Positions 42,796-52,092 of a stretch of 64,000 bases of DNA are shown piece by piece. The DNA comes from Citricoccus sp. SGAir0253. Its GTDB lineage: Bacteria > Actinomycetota > Actinomycetes > Actinomycetales > Micrococcaceae. The stretch spans positions 2,604,001 through 2,668,000 of the forward strand of contig NZ_CP039424.1 in assembly GCF_005877055.1 (NCBI RefSeq), given 5' to 3'. Position numbers and translations under genes: made by a program. Positions within the stretch are counted from its first letter, which is position 1. Each line of letters begins with the position of its first letter. A model generated the notes under the pieces. It was not told the DNA's origin. It saw nothing but the letters and a program-made list of their open reading frames with translations, and searched no databases.

Positions 42796-45792
42796 TCAGC
42801 GCCGGGGGCGCGTCCGGGCGGTGGCGGGGGCGGTCCAGGGGTCCTCCGGCCACGGATGCCTGGGGTACCGGCCGCGCATCTCCGCGCGCACCTGGGCGTA
42901 GGGCCCGGACCAGAAGGAGGCCAGGTCGCCCGTCACGGCCAGCGGACGGCCGGCCGGGGAGAGCAGGTGGAAGAGCACCGGCACGCGGCCGTCCACGAGC
43001 CGCGGGGTCTCGGCCAGTCCGAAGCACTCCTGGAGCTTGACCGCGACGACGGGCGTCCCGGCCTCGTCCCCCGGCCTCCCGTCCCCCGGTCCGCCGGCCG
43101 TCCCGTCCTCGGCGGCGCCGGCCCCGCCGCGGTCCCCGCCCGGTCCCACCGCGGGGTACTGCACGGCGGCGGTGCGGCCGCTGGGCACGGGGAGCCGCTC
43201 GGGGACGAGCTCGTCCAGGCGCACGGCCTCAGGCCAGGGCAGCAGCCGCCGCAGCGCCCCGGCCACGTCCACCGACCCCGCCCTCGCCCCGGTGGCCAGG
43301 CGTTCCACCTCGGGGGCGAACCAGTCCTCCCAGCGCTCGGCGAGCGCGGCGTCGGACACGTCCGGCCACGGCTCCCCCAGCGTCCGGTGCAGCAGGGCCA
43401 GCCGGCACCGCAGGGAGTCCGCGGCCGCGGTGACCCCGAGCGGGGCCAGGCCCTCGGCGCGCAGCATCCCCACGACGGCGGCCCGGCCCGGTCCCGGCGC
43501 CGGCGGCTCCGGGGTCTCGGAGAGCACGATGGCCCCGAGGGCCCGCCGGGCGCGGCCGACCACGCGGCCGTCCTGCCAGTGGGCCGTGCGCTCCTCCACG
43601 AGCAGCGGCCCGGCCAGGTGCTGGGCCAGTCCGGCGTCCACGGGCGCGGCCGCACGGATCACCGCCCCGGTGCCGGCGGCGGCCCGGCCCTCGGCGCGGG
43701 AGACGTCCGCGACCGCGAGCCACTCGGCCCCGGCCAGCCCGCTGCCGGGCGGCAGGGCGGCCCGGGTGCCGGAGGCCAGCAGGTAGACCTCCGCACCGGC
43801 CCCCGCCCCGCGCCCCCCGGCGGACGGGGATCCCGCCGGCGCCCCGGCGGGGCCCGGTGGCGTCACCCGCCGCGCGAGCCGCTCGGGCCACGCGAGCCCG
43901 ACGACGGCCCCCACCGCCAGCGCGTCCGGCACCCGGTCGAGGTGGGCGCCGGGGGTGGGGCGGGCGTCGGGGTCGGGACGGGCGCCGGGGTCGGGACGGG
44001 CGCCGGGGCCCGGGGCGGCCGACGTCGCGAGGTCCTCGAACCGGCGGGCCTCCTGGGCCCAGCGCCGCGCGTCGCCGTCCCGGCCGGGACCGCCGGGGCG
44101 GTCCGTCGCCCGGCCGCCCCCGGAGCGCGGCGCCGCCGCCCGCACGGTGGAGAGCGCGGCGGTGAGGTCGGCCCCGTCCGGGCGGAGGTCGGACCCGACC
44201 AGCGCGACGACCTCGGCGGCCGTGTGCGCCCCGACGAGCGCCACCCCGTCCAGCAGGGCGCGGGCGAGCCGGGGCTCGGCGGGGATCGCCGCGAGCCGGC
44301 GGCCGTGGTCGGTGGCCCGGCCCGCCCCGTCCACCGCGTCCAGCGCGCGCAGGGTCGCCACCGCCTCGGCGAGAGGGGCCTCCGGCAGCGGGTCCGGCAG
44401 CACGAGGCCCTCGCCGCCGGGGGCGCCCCAGCACGCCAGCACCAGGGCGGCGCCGGCGAGGTCGGCGACGGCGGCCGCGGGCAGCGGGTGCGCCGGGGCG
44501 GCGCCCAGCGTGGAGCGCTCGTAGCAGCGCACCACGGTGCCGGGCCCGAGGCGGCCGGCGCGGCCGGCGCGCTGCTCGGCGGAGGACCGGGCGCACGCCA
44601 CGGTCACGAGGCCGGTCATGCCGCGGCCGGTGTCCCGCCGGGGCTCGCGGGCCAGGCCCGAGTCCACCACGAGCCGCACGCCCGGGACCGTCAGGGAGGA
44701 CTCCGCCAGCGAGGTGGAGACGATGATCCGGGGCGGGTCCCCGGGGCCGCGGCCGCCGACCGCCCGGTCCTGGGCGGCGGCGCCGAGCCGGCCGTGCAGG
44801 GGCAGCACCTCGGTGCCCGGGGCCAGCCGCTCGAGCGCGGCGCACGTCTCGGTGACCTCGCGGGCACCGGGCACGAACACCAGCGCGTCCGTGCCCGGGT
44901 CCTCCGCCAGCGCGGCCGCGTGGGCCTCGGCCGCGCAGCGGGCCACGTGGTCCAGGAACGCGCGCGTCACCCCGCGGGCGTCCTGCCGGGGTCCGGGCGC
45001 CGGGCGGTAGGAGACGTCCAGGGGGTACAGGGCGGAGGGGCAGTCGACCACGGGGGCGGGGGCGTCCCGCCCCGTGCCCTCCCCCAACCGGGCGGCGAAC
45101 CGCTCGGCGTCCAGCGTGGCGGACATCGCCACGAGCAGCAGGTCCGGGCGCAGCTGGGCGACCTCGCCGAGCATGCCGAACAGCAGGTCCGTCTCCAGGT
45201 CCCGCTCGTGCACCTCGTCCAGGACCACCGCCCCGGTGCCGGCCAGTTCCGGGTCGGCCAGGAGCCGGTTGACCAGGACGCCGGGGGTCACGAACTCGAC
45301 CAGCGTCCCCGGTCCCGTCCGGCGCTCCCCGCGCACGGTGTACCCGGCGCGGGTCCCCGGTCCGGTGCCGTCCAGGGCGGCGAGCCGGCGGGCGGCCGCG
45401 CGGGCCGCCACGCGGCGCGGCTGGGTCACCACCACGCGGAGCGGGCGCCCCGGGCGGCGGGCTCCGCCTTCGTCGGCCCGGCCCGCGGGGCCGGCGGGGC
45501 CGTCGTCGTCCGCCGCGGACCGGGCCAGCAGGACGGCCGCCGCCGGGGGGACCAGCGTGGTCTTGCCCGTGCCGGGCGGGGCCTGGACCACCGCGATCCG
45601 CTCGCGGACCAGCGCCCGCTCGAGGGCCGGGAGGGAGTCGGCGAACACGAGCCCGGCGCCGAGCCGCCCGAGGTCGAACGGCGCGGCGCCGTGCACCGCC
45701 GCGGGACCGGGGACGTTGGCCGGACCGGGGACGGCGGGGGCGTCGCCGGGGGCGGGCACGGGGGCGGGGGCGTCGTCGGGGGCGGGGGGCAT
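42796..45792 (-). CDS. hrpB: ATP-dependent RNA helicase HrpB
   Basis: This 998-residue DEAH-box helicase has a Pro/Ala-rich N-terminus, Walker A APPGTGKTTLVP (about 71-82), DEVHERD (motif II), SATLDAERF (motif III), STSLAESSLTVPGVRLVVDSG and QRAGRAGRLGPG (motif VI). HA2-like and HrpB-specific C-terminal domains end in the conserved FWSGPYAQVRAEMRGRYPRHPWPEDP. A low-complexity insertion (PGPGARPDPGARPDPDARP) sits between motif VI and the C-terminal domain. The biological role of HrpB is poorly defined. ATG 45792 follows GACAAT by 6 nt. Confidence 0.92.
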   Translation of the reverse strand: MPPAPDDAPAPVPAPGDAPAVPGPANVPGPAAVHGAAPFDLGRLGAGLVFADSLPALERALVRERIAVVQAPPGTGKTTLVPPAAAVLLARSAADDDGPAGPAGRADEGGARRPGRPLRVVVTQPRRVAARAAARRLAALDGTGPGTRAGYTVRGERRTGPGTLVEFVTPGVLVNRLLADPELAGTGAVVLDEVHERDLETDLLFGMLGEVAQLRPDLLLVAMSATLDAERFAARLGEGTGRDAPAPVVDCPSALYPLDVSYRPAPGPRQDARGVTRAFLDHVARCAAEAHAAALAEDPGTDALVFVPGAREVTETCAALERLAPGTEVLPLHGRLGAAAQDRAVGGRGPGDPPRIIVSTSLAESSLTVPGVRLVVDSGLAREPRRDTGRGMTGLVTVACARSSAEQRAGRAGRLGPGTVVRCYERSTLGAAPAHPLPAAAVADLAGAALVLACWGAPGGEGLVLPDPLPEAPLAEAVATLRALDAVDGAGRATDHGRRLAAIPAEPRLARALLDGVALVGAHTAAEVVALVGSDLRPDGADLTAALSTVRAAAPRSGGGRATDRPGGPGRDGDARRWAQEARRFEDLATSAAPGPGARPDPGARPDPDARPTPGAHLDRVPDALAVGAVVGLAWPERLARRVTPPGPAGAPAGSPSAGGRGAGAGAEVYLLASGTRAALPPGSGLAGAEWLAVADVSRAEGRAAAGTGAVIRAAAPVDAGLAQHLAGPLLVEERTAHWQDGRVVGRARRALGAIVLSETPEPPAPGPGRAAVVGMLRAEGLAPLGVTAAADSLRCRLALLHRTLGEPWPDVSDAALAERWEDWFAPEVERLATGARAGSVDVAGALRRLLPWPEAVRLDELVPERLPVPSGRTAAVQYPAVGPGGDRGGAGAAEDGTAGGPGDGRPGDEAGTPVVAVKLQECFGLAETPRLVDGRVPVLFHLLSPAGRPLAVTGDLASFWSGPYAQVRAEMRGRYPRHPWPEDPWTAPATARTRPRR

Positions 45793-45860
45793 CTCCCCAT
45801 TGTCCCGGACGGGCCCGGCACCGCCACGGCCGGCCCGGGTCCCGCCCCGGCCCGCTCCCG

Positions 45861-46790
45861 TCAGGGGGTGGGGGTGCCCCCGTTGGCGTTGAGGGTCTCC
45901 CCGCTGACGTAGCTGGACTCCGGGGAGGCCAGGAACACGTAGGCCGGGGCCATCTCCACCGGCTGGCCCGCCCGCCCCAGCGGGGTGTTCTGGCCGAAGA
46001 CCGGCAGCTTGTCCTTCGGCTGGCCGGCGGTCACCTGCAGCACGGTCCACACCGGCCCCGGGGCCACGGCGTTGACGCGGATCCCGCGCTCGGCCACCTG
46101 CTGGGCCAGGCCCTTGGTGAAGTTGTTGATCGCGGCCTTCGTGGAGGCGTAGTCCAGCAGCATCGGGTTGGGCTCGTAGGCCTGGACGGAGGTGGTGTTG
46201 ATGATCGTGGAGCCCGGGCCCATGTGCCGCAGGGCGGCCCGGCACAGGGTGAACATGGACTTGATGTTGACCTGGAAGGTCTGGTCCACCTGCTCGTCCG
46301 TCAGGTCCTCGAGCCTCTCGCGGATGACCTGCTTGCCCGCGTTGTTGACGAGGATGTCCAGCCCGCCGAGGCCCTCGGCGGCGGCGTCCACCAGCCCCGT
46401 GCGGTACTCGGCGTCCATGAGGTCCCCGGGCAGGGCGACGGCGGTCCGGCCGGCCTCCTCGATGGCCCGCACCACGCGCCGGGCGTCCTCCTCCTCGTCC
46501 GGCAGGTAGGCGATGGCCACGTCCGCGCCCTCGCGGGCGAAGGCGATGGCGACGGCGGCGCCGATGCCCGAGTCGCCGCCCGTCACCAGGGCCCTGCGGC
46601 CCTCGAGGCGGCCGAGGCCGCGGTAGGTCTCCAGGCCGATGTCCGGCACCGGCTCGGTCCGCACGTCCAGTCCGGGCTCGGGCTGGTGCTGCTCCGGCGG
46701 CGAGACCTTGGGGAACGCCGTGGTCGGGTCACCGCCCGCCAGCTGGTCGGTCTGGGGAACTCCAGTGCTGTTCTTCTCGGTGTCCGTCAT
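45861..46790 (-). CDS. Short-chain dehydrogenase/reductase (general stress YdaD/YghA type)
   Basis: This 309-residue SDR has the long N-terminal extension typical of the YdaD/GSP39 group (GLETYRGLGRLEGRRALVTGG). The NAD(P) motif GGDSGIG is at 71-77, NNAG is near 149-152, and the catalytic Ser201 and Tyr214-x3-Lys218 lie in YASTK. It probably reduces aldehydes or ketones in stress responses; substrate unknown. It is leaderless: TAGGGT (46797-46802, minus strand) ends 6 nt before ATG 46790. It is divergent from the 2-hydroxyacid dehydrogenase across 71 nt. Confidence 0.88.
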   Translation of the reverse strand: MTDTEKNSTGVPQTDQLAGGDPTTAFPKVSPPEQHQPEPGLDVRTEPVPDIGLETYRGLGRLEGRRALVTGGDSGIGAAVAIAFAREGADVAIAYLPDEEEDARRVVRAIEEAGRTAVALPGDLMDAEYRTGLVDAAAEGLGGLDILVNNAGKQVIRERLEDLTDEQVDQTFQVNIKSMFTLCRAALRHMGPGSTIINTTSVQAYEPNPMLLDYASTKAAINNFTKGLAQQVAERGIRVNAVAPGPVWTVLQVTAGQPKDKLPVFGQNTPLGRAGQPVEMAPAYVFLASPESSYVSGETLNANGGTPTP

Positions 46791-46861
46791 GCCCCGACCC
46801 TAGGGAGGCCCGGGCGGGCATGACAAGGCGGGGGCGGACACCGCCATGACAGCATGGCCCC

Positions 46862-47848
46862 ATGAGCACCACCGCCACCACCGACCGCCTCCTCGTCCTG
46901 CCGCCCGCCGACCGCCGGGCCGGCACACCCTACGCCCGGGCCCACGAGGGCCCGGCCGGCGCCGTGGCGCAGCACGGCGGGACGGTCGTGGAGAACGCCG
47001 ACGCCTCCCCCGCCGGGGACGGCACCGCCACGGCCCTGGTCCTCGTCCACCCCGTGCCGGTGGAGCAGGTCGAGCAGGCGCTCGCGGCCAACCCCGACGT
47101 CACCTGGGTGCAGCTGCCCTTCGCCGGGATCGAGCCGTACGTGCCGCTCATCCGCTCCCGGCCGGACGTCGCATGGACCTCCGCCAAGGGCACCTACGCC
47201 CGGCCCGTGGCCGAGCACGCCCTCCTGCTCACCCTCGCCCTGCTGCGCGACCTGCCCGGCCGGCTGCGCGCCACCGGGTGGGGGACGCCCGGCGGCCGCA
47301 CCCTGGACGGGATGGAGTGCGTGGTGGTCGGCGGGGGCGGGATCGCCCGCGAGTACGTGCGCCTGCTGCGCTCCTGGGACACGCGCGTGACGGCCGTGCG
47401 CCGCCGGGCCGGGGACGTGCCCGGCGCGGACCGGACCGTCACCCAGGACCGGCTCGACGAGGTGCTGCCCGGGGCCGGCGTCGTGATGCTGGCCGCCGCC
47501 TCCACCGACCTGACCCGGGGGATGATCGGGGCACGCCAGCTGGAGCTGATGTCCCCGGAGGCGGTGCTCGTCAACGTCGCCCGGGGCACCCTCGTGGACA
47601 CCGGGGCGCTCGTGGACGCCCTCGCCGCCGGCTCGATCCACGGGGCGGGGCTGGACGTCACCGAGCCGGAACCGCTGCCGGACGGACACCCGCTGTGGAG
47701 CGAGCCGCGCTGCATCGTCACGCCGCACACCGCGGACACCCCGGAGATGTGCATCCCGCTGCTGGACGCCCGCATCCGGCGCAACCTCGCCGCGCGCGCC
47801 GGCGGCGGGGAACTCGAGGGCCTCGTGGACGTGGAGGGCGGGTACTGA
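46862..47848 (+). CDS. D-isomer-specific 2-hydroxyacid dehydrogenase
   Basis: This 328-residue NAD-dependent oxidoreductase has a Rossmann motif VVVGGGGIAREYVRLL, the conserved VNVARGTLVDTGALVDAL, the catalytic Arg/Glu/His arrangement in GLDVTEPEPLPDGHPLW and TPHTADTP. The substrate 2-hydroxy/2-keto acid is unknown; the sequence is nearer the phosphoglycerate/glyoxylate reductase branch than lactate dehydrogenases. ATG 46862 has a weak -10 CAGCAT at 6 nt, so it is probably leaderless as well. Confidence 0.85.
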   Translation: MSTTATTDRLLVLPPADRRAGTPYARAHEGPAGAVAQHGGTVVENADASPAGDGTATALVLVHPVPVEQVEQALAANPDVTWVQLPFAGIEPYVPLIRSRPDVAWTSAKGTYARPVAEHALLLTLALLRDLPGRLRATGWGTPGGRTLDGMECVVVGGGGIAREYVRLLRSWDTRVTAVRRRAGDVPGADRTVTQDRLDEVLPGAGVVMLAAASTDLTRGMIGARQLELMSPEAVLVNVARGTLVDTGALVDALAAGSIHGAGLDVTEPEPLPDGHPLWSEPRCIVTPHTADTPEMCIPLLDARIRRNLAARAGGGELEGLVDVEGGY

Positions 47849-47925
47849 ACCACCCGCGGCCACCGGCGCGGACACCGGGCGCAGACCGGGATCCGCGCGG
47901 TCCCGCGCGGCATAGGCTGGGAGCC

Positions 47926-49824
47926 ATGAGATCACCGGTGCAGGACTACCTCGAGCGGCTGCTGGACGAGCTCCGCCCCCAGGACGGCGGACAGCCCCAC
48001 CAGGCGATCCCCGCCACGGCGGACATGGACCCGGAGCTGTACGGCGTGGCCCTCACCACGGTGGACGGGGACTCCTACGCCGCCGGGGACACCGAGCAGG
48101 CGTTCTCCCTGCAGTCGATCTCCAAGGCGTTCACCTACGCCATGGCCCTCGAGGACCTGGGGCCGGAGAGGGTGCAGGAGAAGATCGACGTGGAGCCCTC
48201 GGGCGATCCGTTCAACGAGATCTCGCTGCAGGCCGGCACCGGGCGCCCGGACAACCCGATGATCAACGCCGGGGCGATCGCCACGACCTCCCTCATCAAG
48301 GGGCGCGGGGGCCGCGACCGGATGGGCCGGATCCTCAATACGTTCTCCGAGGCCGCCGGCCGGGAGCTGAAGGTCTCCGAGGGGGTGTTCCGCTCCGAGG
48401 ACCGCACCGGGCACCGCAACCGGGCGCTGTCCTGGCTGCTGCGCTCCTTCGGGATCATCGAGTCCGATCCCGAGCCCGTGGTGCAGGACTACTTCCGGCA
48501 GTGCTCGGTGCTCGTGACCGTGCGGGACCTGTCCGTCATGGCGGCCACCCTGGCCAACCAGGGCGTCAACCCGGTGACCGGCGAGCGCGTGTTCGCCCCG
48601 CGCACGGTGCGCTGGGTGCTGTCCGTGCTGTCCACGTGCGGGATGTACGACGACGCCGGCACGTGGGCGATCGAGGTCGGCCTGCCCAGCAAGTCCGGCG
48701 TGGGCGGCGGGCTGCTCGTGGTGGTGCCCGGCCAGCTGGGCATCGGCGTGTTCTCCCCGTCGCTGGACGCGCACGGCACCTCCGTGCGCGGGGCCGCCAC
48801 CGTCAAGCGCCTGGCCACGGACCTGGGCCTGCACTACGGCGACGCCCCGCCCGTGGGCCGCTCCGTCATCCGCGCCTCCTACGACCTGTCCGAGGCCCCC
48901 TCCGGGGTGCCCCGCAGCACCGAGGCCCTGCAGGTGATCGAGGCCCACGGCGCCGAGTGCCGCATCGTGGAGATCGGCGGGGACATCGGCTTCTCGGAGG
49001 CCGAGACGCTGGCCCGGCTCACCACCGAGCTGCCGGAGTCGGTCCGCACCCTCATGGTGGACGTGTCCAAGGTGGACGACTTCGGCCGCGCGGCCGTGCG
49101 CATCCTCAACCAGGTGGTCCGCCTGTTCATCGCGGACGGCCGGGACCTGCTCCTCGTCGACGACGACCGGCGGCTCACCGAGACGATGGTCGAGTCCGCC
49201 GAGGGCTCCCCGTACGGGGCCCTGCCCAACCCCTTCGAGGCCGAGGGGGACCGGGAGGCGCGCGCCCGGGACGGGGCCGACGACGCGCCCGCCTTCCGGC
49301 TGTTCCTGTCCCGGTCCCTCGCGGTGGAGTGGGTGGAGCAGCGGCTGCTGAACCGGCACGCCCCCGGGCTGCTCCCGGTCGGGCGGCAGGACCCGGCCCG
49401 GTCGCCCCTGCTGGAGCTGTTCACGGCGGCGGACGCGCGGACCCTGGCCGACTTCATGGAGACGCGCGACTACCGGCCCGGGCAGGTCATCCGCCGGGCC
49501 GGGCAGCCCTTCGGGGGGATCTACTTCATCACCTCGGGCCAGGTGGAGCTCACCGCCCAGGGCTCCGGCGGGCGCCGCTACCGGCAGGTGTTCCTCTCCC
49601 CCGGGATGATCTTCGGCGAGATCGCGCTGGGCCAGGCCGGGCGGCAGGTCACCACCGTGCGCGCCGTGGGCCCGGTCACCACGCAGGTGCTCACCGCCCA
49701 GGTGATCTCGGCCCTGGAGGAGTCCGACCCCCGGCTGGCCATCAAGCTGTGGTCCGCGCTCGCCCGGGACGCCTACACGACCGTGGAGCAGATGATCCGG
49801 GAGACCGGCGCGCGCAGCGACTGA
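47926..49824 (+). CDS. glsA: Glutaminase A fused to STAS and cyclic-nucleotide-binding domains
   Basis: This 632-residue protein has three parts. Residues 15-310 are a serine-dependent glutaminase (glutamine to glutamate and ammonia), with the nucleophile/general-base pair S64-x-x-K67 in LQSISKAF, NPMINAGAIATTSLI, and the GLPSKSGVGGGLLV oxyanion region. Residues 332-415 form a STAS (anti-sigma antagonist-like) domain: LQVIEAHGAECRIVEIGGDI and LMVDVSKVDDFGRAAVRIL. Residues 495-615 are a cyclic-nucleotide-binding/CRP-like domain: LADFMETRDYRPGQVI, FGEIALG, and no DNA-binding domain. Plain glutaminases are about 305 residues; a glutaminase-STAS form is known from Micrococcus luteus K-3. The third domain suggests allosteric control by a nucleotide. 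Leaderless: TAGGCT (47913-47918) ends 7 nt before ATG. Confidence 0.92.
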   Translation: MRSPVQDYLERLLDELRPQDGGQPHQAIPATADMDPELYGVALTTVDGDSYAAGDTEQAFSLQSISKAFTYAMALEDLGPERVQEKIDVEPSGDPFNEISLQAGTGRPDNPMINAGAIATTSLIKGRGGRDRMGRILNTFSEAAGRELKVSEGVFRSEDRTGHRNRALSWLLRSFGIIESDPEPVVQDYFRQCSVLVTVRDLSVMAATLANQGVNPVTGERVFAPRTVRWVLSVLSTCGMYDDAGTWAIEVGLPSKSGVGGGLLVVVPGQLGIGVFSPSLDAHGTSVRGAATVKRLATDLGLHYGDAPPVGRSVIRASYDLSEAPSGVPRSTEALQVIEAHGAECRIVEIGGDIGFSEAETLARLTTELPESVRTLMVDVSKVDDFGRAAVRILNQVVRLFIADGRDLLLVDDDRRLTETMVESAEGSPYGALPNPFEAEGDREARARDGADDAPAFRLFLSRSLAVEWVEQRLLNRHAPGLLPVGRQDPARSPLLELFTAADARTLADFMETRDYRPGQVIRRAGQPFGGIYFITSGQVELTAQGSGGRRYRQVFLSPGMIFGEIALGQAGRQVTTVRAVGPVTTQVLTAQVISALEESDPRLAIKLWSALARDAYTTVEQMIRETGARSD

Positions 49825-49838
49825 CCGGCGGCCGGGCC

Positions 49839-51770
49839 TCAGCCGGCCCGGGCGTCCGCCGGCTCGGCGGCGGTGCGGTCCACCAGGACGCCGGCGTCGA
49901 CGCCCTCGTGGCGGCCGGGCCGCATGGCCCGCAGCGAGTTCAGGATCGCCACGGCGTCCACGAGCTCCTGGGACAGCGCGCCGGCGACGGCCGGGATGAG
50001 GCCGAACGCGGCGACCACCATGAGCACCAGGGACAGGGCGATGCCCGTCCAGATCGACTCGCGGGCCACCCGCAGGGTCCGCCGGCCCACCGCGACGGCG
50101 ACCGCCACCCGGGAGACGTCGTCCCGGATGACCACGACGTCGGCCGTCTCGGAGGCGGCGGTCGACCCGCGCGCGCCCATGGCGACCCCGACGTCGGCGA
50201 CCGCCAGCACCGGGGCGTCGTTGACGCCGTCGCCCACCATCATGACCGGACCGGGGGCGGCCTGCCGCACGATCCGGACCTTGTCCTCGGGCAGCAGCTC
50301 GGCGTGCACCTCGGTGATCCCGGCCTGGTCGGCCACGTACCGGGCCGTGGCCTCGGCGTCCCCGGTGAGCATCATCCGGCTGTGCACGCCCAGCCGGTCC
50401 AGCGCGGCCAGCGTGGCCGGGGCGTTGGCGCGCAGCCGGTCGGAGAGGATGAGCGTGCCCGCGAAGACGCCGTCCACCCCCACGTAGACGGCGGACTCGC
50501 CCGGCCGCAGCTCGGCCGGGACCAGGCCCGGGGCGTGCCGGCGCACGTAGGCGGGCTTGCCCACGATGACCCGCCGGCCCCCGAGCAGGGCCGTGACCCC
50601 GTGCGTGGCGACCTCGCCGGCCTCCGTGGCGGTGAGCAGCCCGAGCCCGCCGTCCTCCGCGGCGGCACGGATCGAGTCGGCGAGCACGTGCACGGAGTAC
50701 TGCTCGGCGGAGCCGGCCAGCCGGAGCAGCTCCCGGGCGGTGAGGACCTCCCCGCCCGCCGGGGTGCGGGCCGGGCGCACGTCCAGCAGCTCGGGGCGGC
50801 CGTAGGTCAGGGTCCCCGTCTTGTCGAAGGCCACCGTGCGGGCGGAGCCGAGGGCCTCGATGGTGCCGCCGGACTTGACGATCACGCCGTTGCGCGCGGC
50901 CCGTGACATGCCGCCGAGGAACGCGACGGGGGCCGCGATGAGCAGGGGGCACGGGGTGGCGACCACGAGGACCTCGGCGAAGCGGACGGGGTCCCCGGAG
51001 GCCCACCACGCGATGCCGCCGATGAGGTAGGCCACCACCGTGAACGGCACGGCGTACCGGTCCGCCAGCCGCACGAGCGGGGCGCGCGAGCCGGCGGCCT
51101 CCTGGACGAGCGCCAGGATCCGGGCGTACTGGGAGTCCGCCGGGCGCGCGGTGGCCTCCAGGACCACGGCCTGCTGGCCGTTGAGCGCCCCGGAGAGGAC
51201 CTCGTCCCCGCTGCGGCGGAGCACGGGCAGGGACTCCCCGGTGAGCGAGGACTCGTCGAACTCCGCCTCGACCACCCGCCCGTCGGGGCCGGGGGCCAGC
51301 AGCCCGTCCACCGGGACGACCTCGGCGGGGCGCACGAGCAGGCGGTCGCCGACCTCGACGGCCTCGAGGGGGACGTCCTCCGCGGCGCCGTCCGGCAGCA
51401 GCCGGTGGGCAGCCTGCGGGGCCCGCTCCAGCAGGGCGGAGAGGTTCTTCCGGGCCCGGCCGGCGGCGAAGTCCTCGAGCGCCTCGCCCCCGGTGATCAT
51501 CAGGCACACCACGAGCGCGGCGATGTACTCCCCGACCAGGAGGGTGGCCGCGATGGCGGTGACGGCCAGGACGTCCACGCCCCAGTGCCCGCGCAGCAGG
51601 TCCCGCACCATGCCCACGGAGACCCAGAGCCCGACGGCGGCCCCGAAGGCCGTCGCGACCCAGCGTGCGGGCCCGGACTGGCCCGAGGACTCGAGCGCGA
51701 GCACCACGGCCAGCGCGAGCAGCGTGAGCGAGACCCACGGGTAGGACCGGATGGCTCCCCACGTCTTCAT
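49839..51770 (-). CDS. Heavy-metal translocating P1B-type ATPase with TPCP motif
   Basis: This 643-residue metal pump has no N-terminal metal-binding domain. It has TGES (177-180), the membrane metal motif T272-P-C-P, the phosphorylation site D316 in DKTGTLT, and GDGVNDAPVLAVADVGVAMG. The usual P1B HP motif (S-x-H-P-L) reads SVHVLA here, with Val362 in place of Pro. Family members export Zn, Cd, Co or other soft metals; TPC is a less common variant of CPC/SPC, so the metal cannot be named. It has the SD GGAGG and lies divergently from hsp20. Its 3' end is 14 nt from glsA. Confidence 0.87.
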   Translation of the reverse strand: MKTWGAIRSYPWVSLTLLALAVVLALESSGQSGPARWVATAFGAAVGLWVSVGMVRDLLRGHWGVDVLAVTAIAATLLVGEYIAALVVCLMITGGEALEDFAAGRARKNLSALLERAPQAAHRLLPDGAAEDVPLEAVEVGDRLLVRPAEVVPVDGLLAPGPDGRVVEAEFDESSLTGESLPVLRRSGDEVLSGALNGQQAVVLEATARPADSQYARILALVQEAAGSRAPLVRLADRYAVPFTVVAYLIGGIAWWASGDPVRFAEVLVVATPCPLLIAAPVAFLGGMSRAARNGVIVKSGGTIEALGSARTVAFDKTGTLTYGRPELLDVRPARTPAGGEVLTARELLRLAGSAEQYSVHVLADSIRAAAEDGGLGLLTATEAGEVATHGVTALLGGRRVIVGKPAYVRRHAPGLVPAELRPGESAVYVGVDGVFAGTLILSDRLRANAPATLAALDRLGVHSRMMLTGDAEATARYVADQAGITEVHAELLPEDKVRIVRQAAPGPVMMVGDGVNDAPVLAVADVGVAMGARGSTAASETADVVVIRDDVSRVAVAVAVGRRTLRVARESIWTGIALSLVLMVVAAFGLIPAVAGALSQELVDAVAILNSLRAMRPGRHEGVDAGVLVDRTAAEPADARAG

Positions 51771-52089
51771 GGCCCTCCTCGGCTCCCCCGGCGCCGTCGA
51801 CGGCGTCCCTCGGCCCCATTCTCCTCGCGGGAGGGGGGTGGTTCCAGCACGCCGAGGCCACCCCGTCCCGGGGCGGCGGATCCTTGCCCCCGCCGGGGCG
51901 CCACGGCACGCTGGCGGTGGGCGCCGGACCGGGGCGGGACCGGGGACTCGGCGTCAGAAGCTGGGAGTTTCCTGAGATTCACAGACTTGAGTGAATAGCA
52001 CTCAGGTCTCTCGTGTTGTACTGGGTGCACGGTCCGGAGACGGGCCGTCCACCTACCTTGTCCGCCCGTGAGCAACGAACCAGGAGAGC
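51771..52089. other. 319-bp divergent regulatory region, ATPase / hsp20
   Basis: There is no gene here. The ATPase side (to about 51960) is GC-rich, with no promoter I can be sure of. The hsp20 side holds the HAIR operator, a second dyad, and the -10-like TGTACT (52017-52022), which would give an hsp20 leader of about 60 nt. Confidence 0.6.
51971..52006 (+). promoter_or_regulatory. HspR-type HAIR operator with extra half-sites
   Basis: CTTGAGT-N7-ACTCAGG (51986-52006) differs by one base from the HAIR consensus CTTGAGT-N7-ACTCAAG bound by HspR. A further half-site CCTGAGA lies at 51971-51977, and a perfect dyad ATTCAC-N8-GTGAAT (51977-51996) is nested in it. The array overlaps the expected -35 region of hsp20. 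Confidence 0.72.
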
Positions 52090-52092
52090 ATG

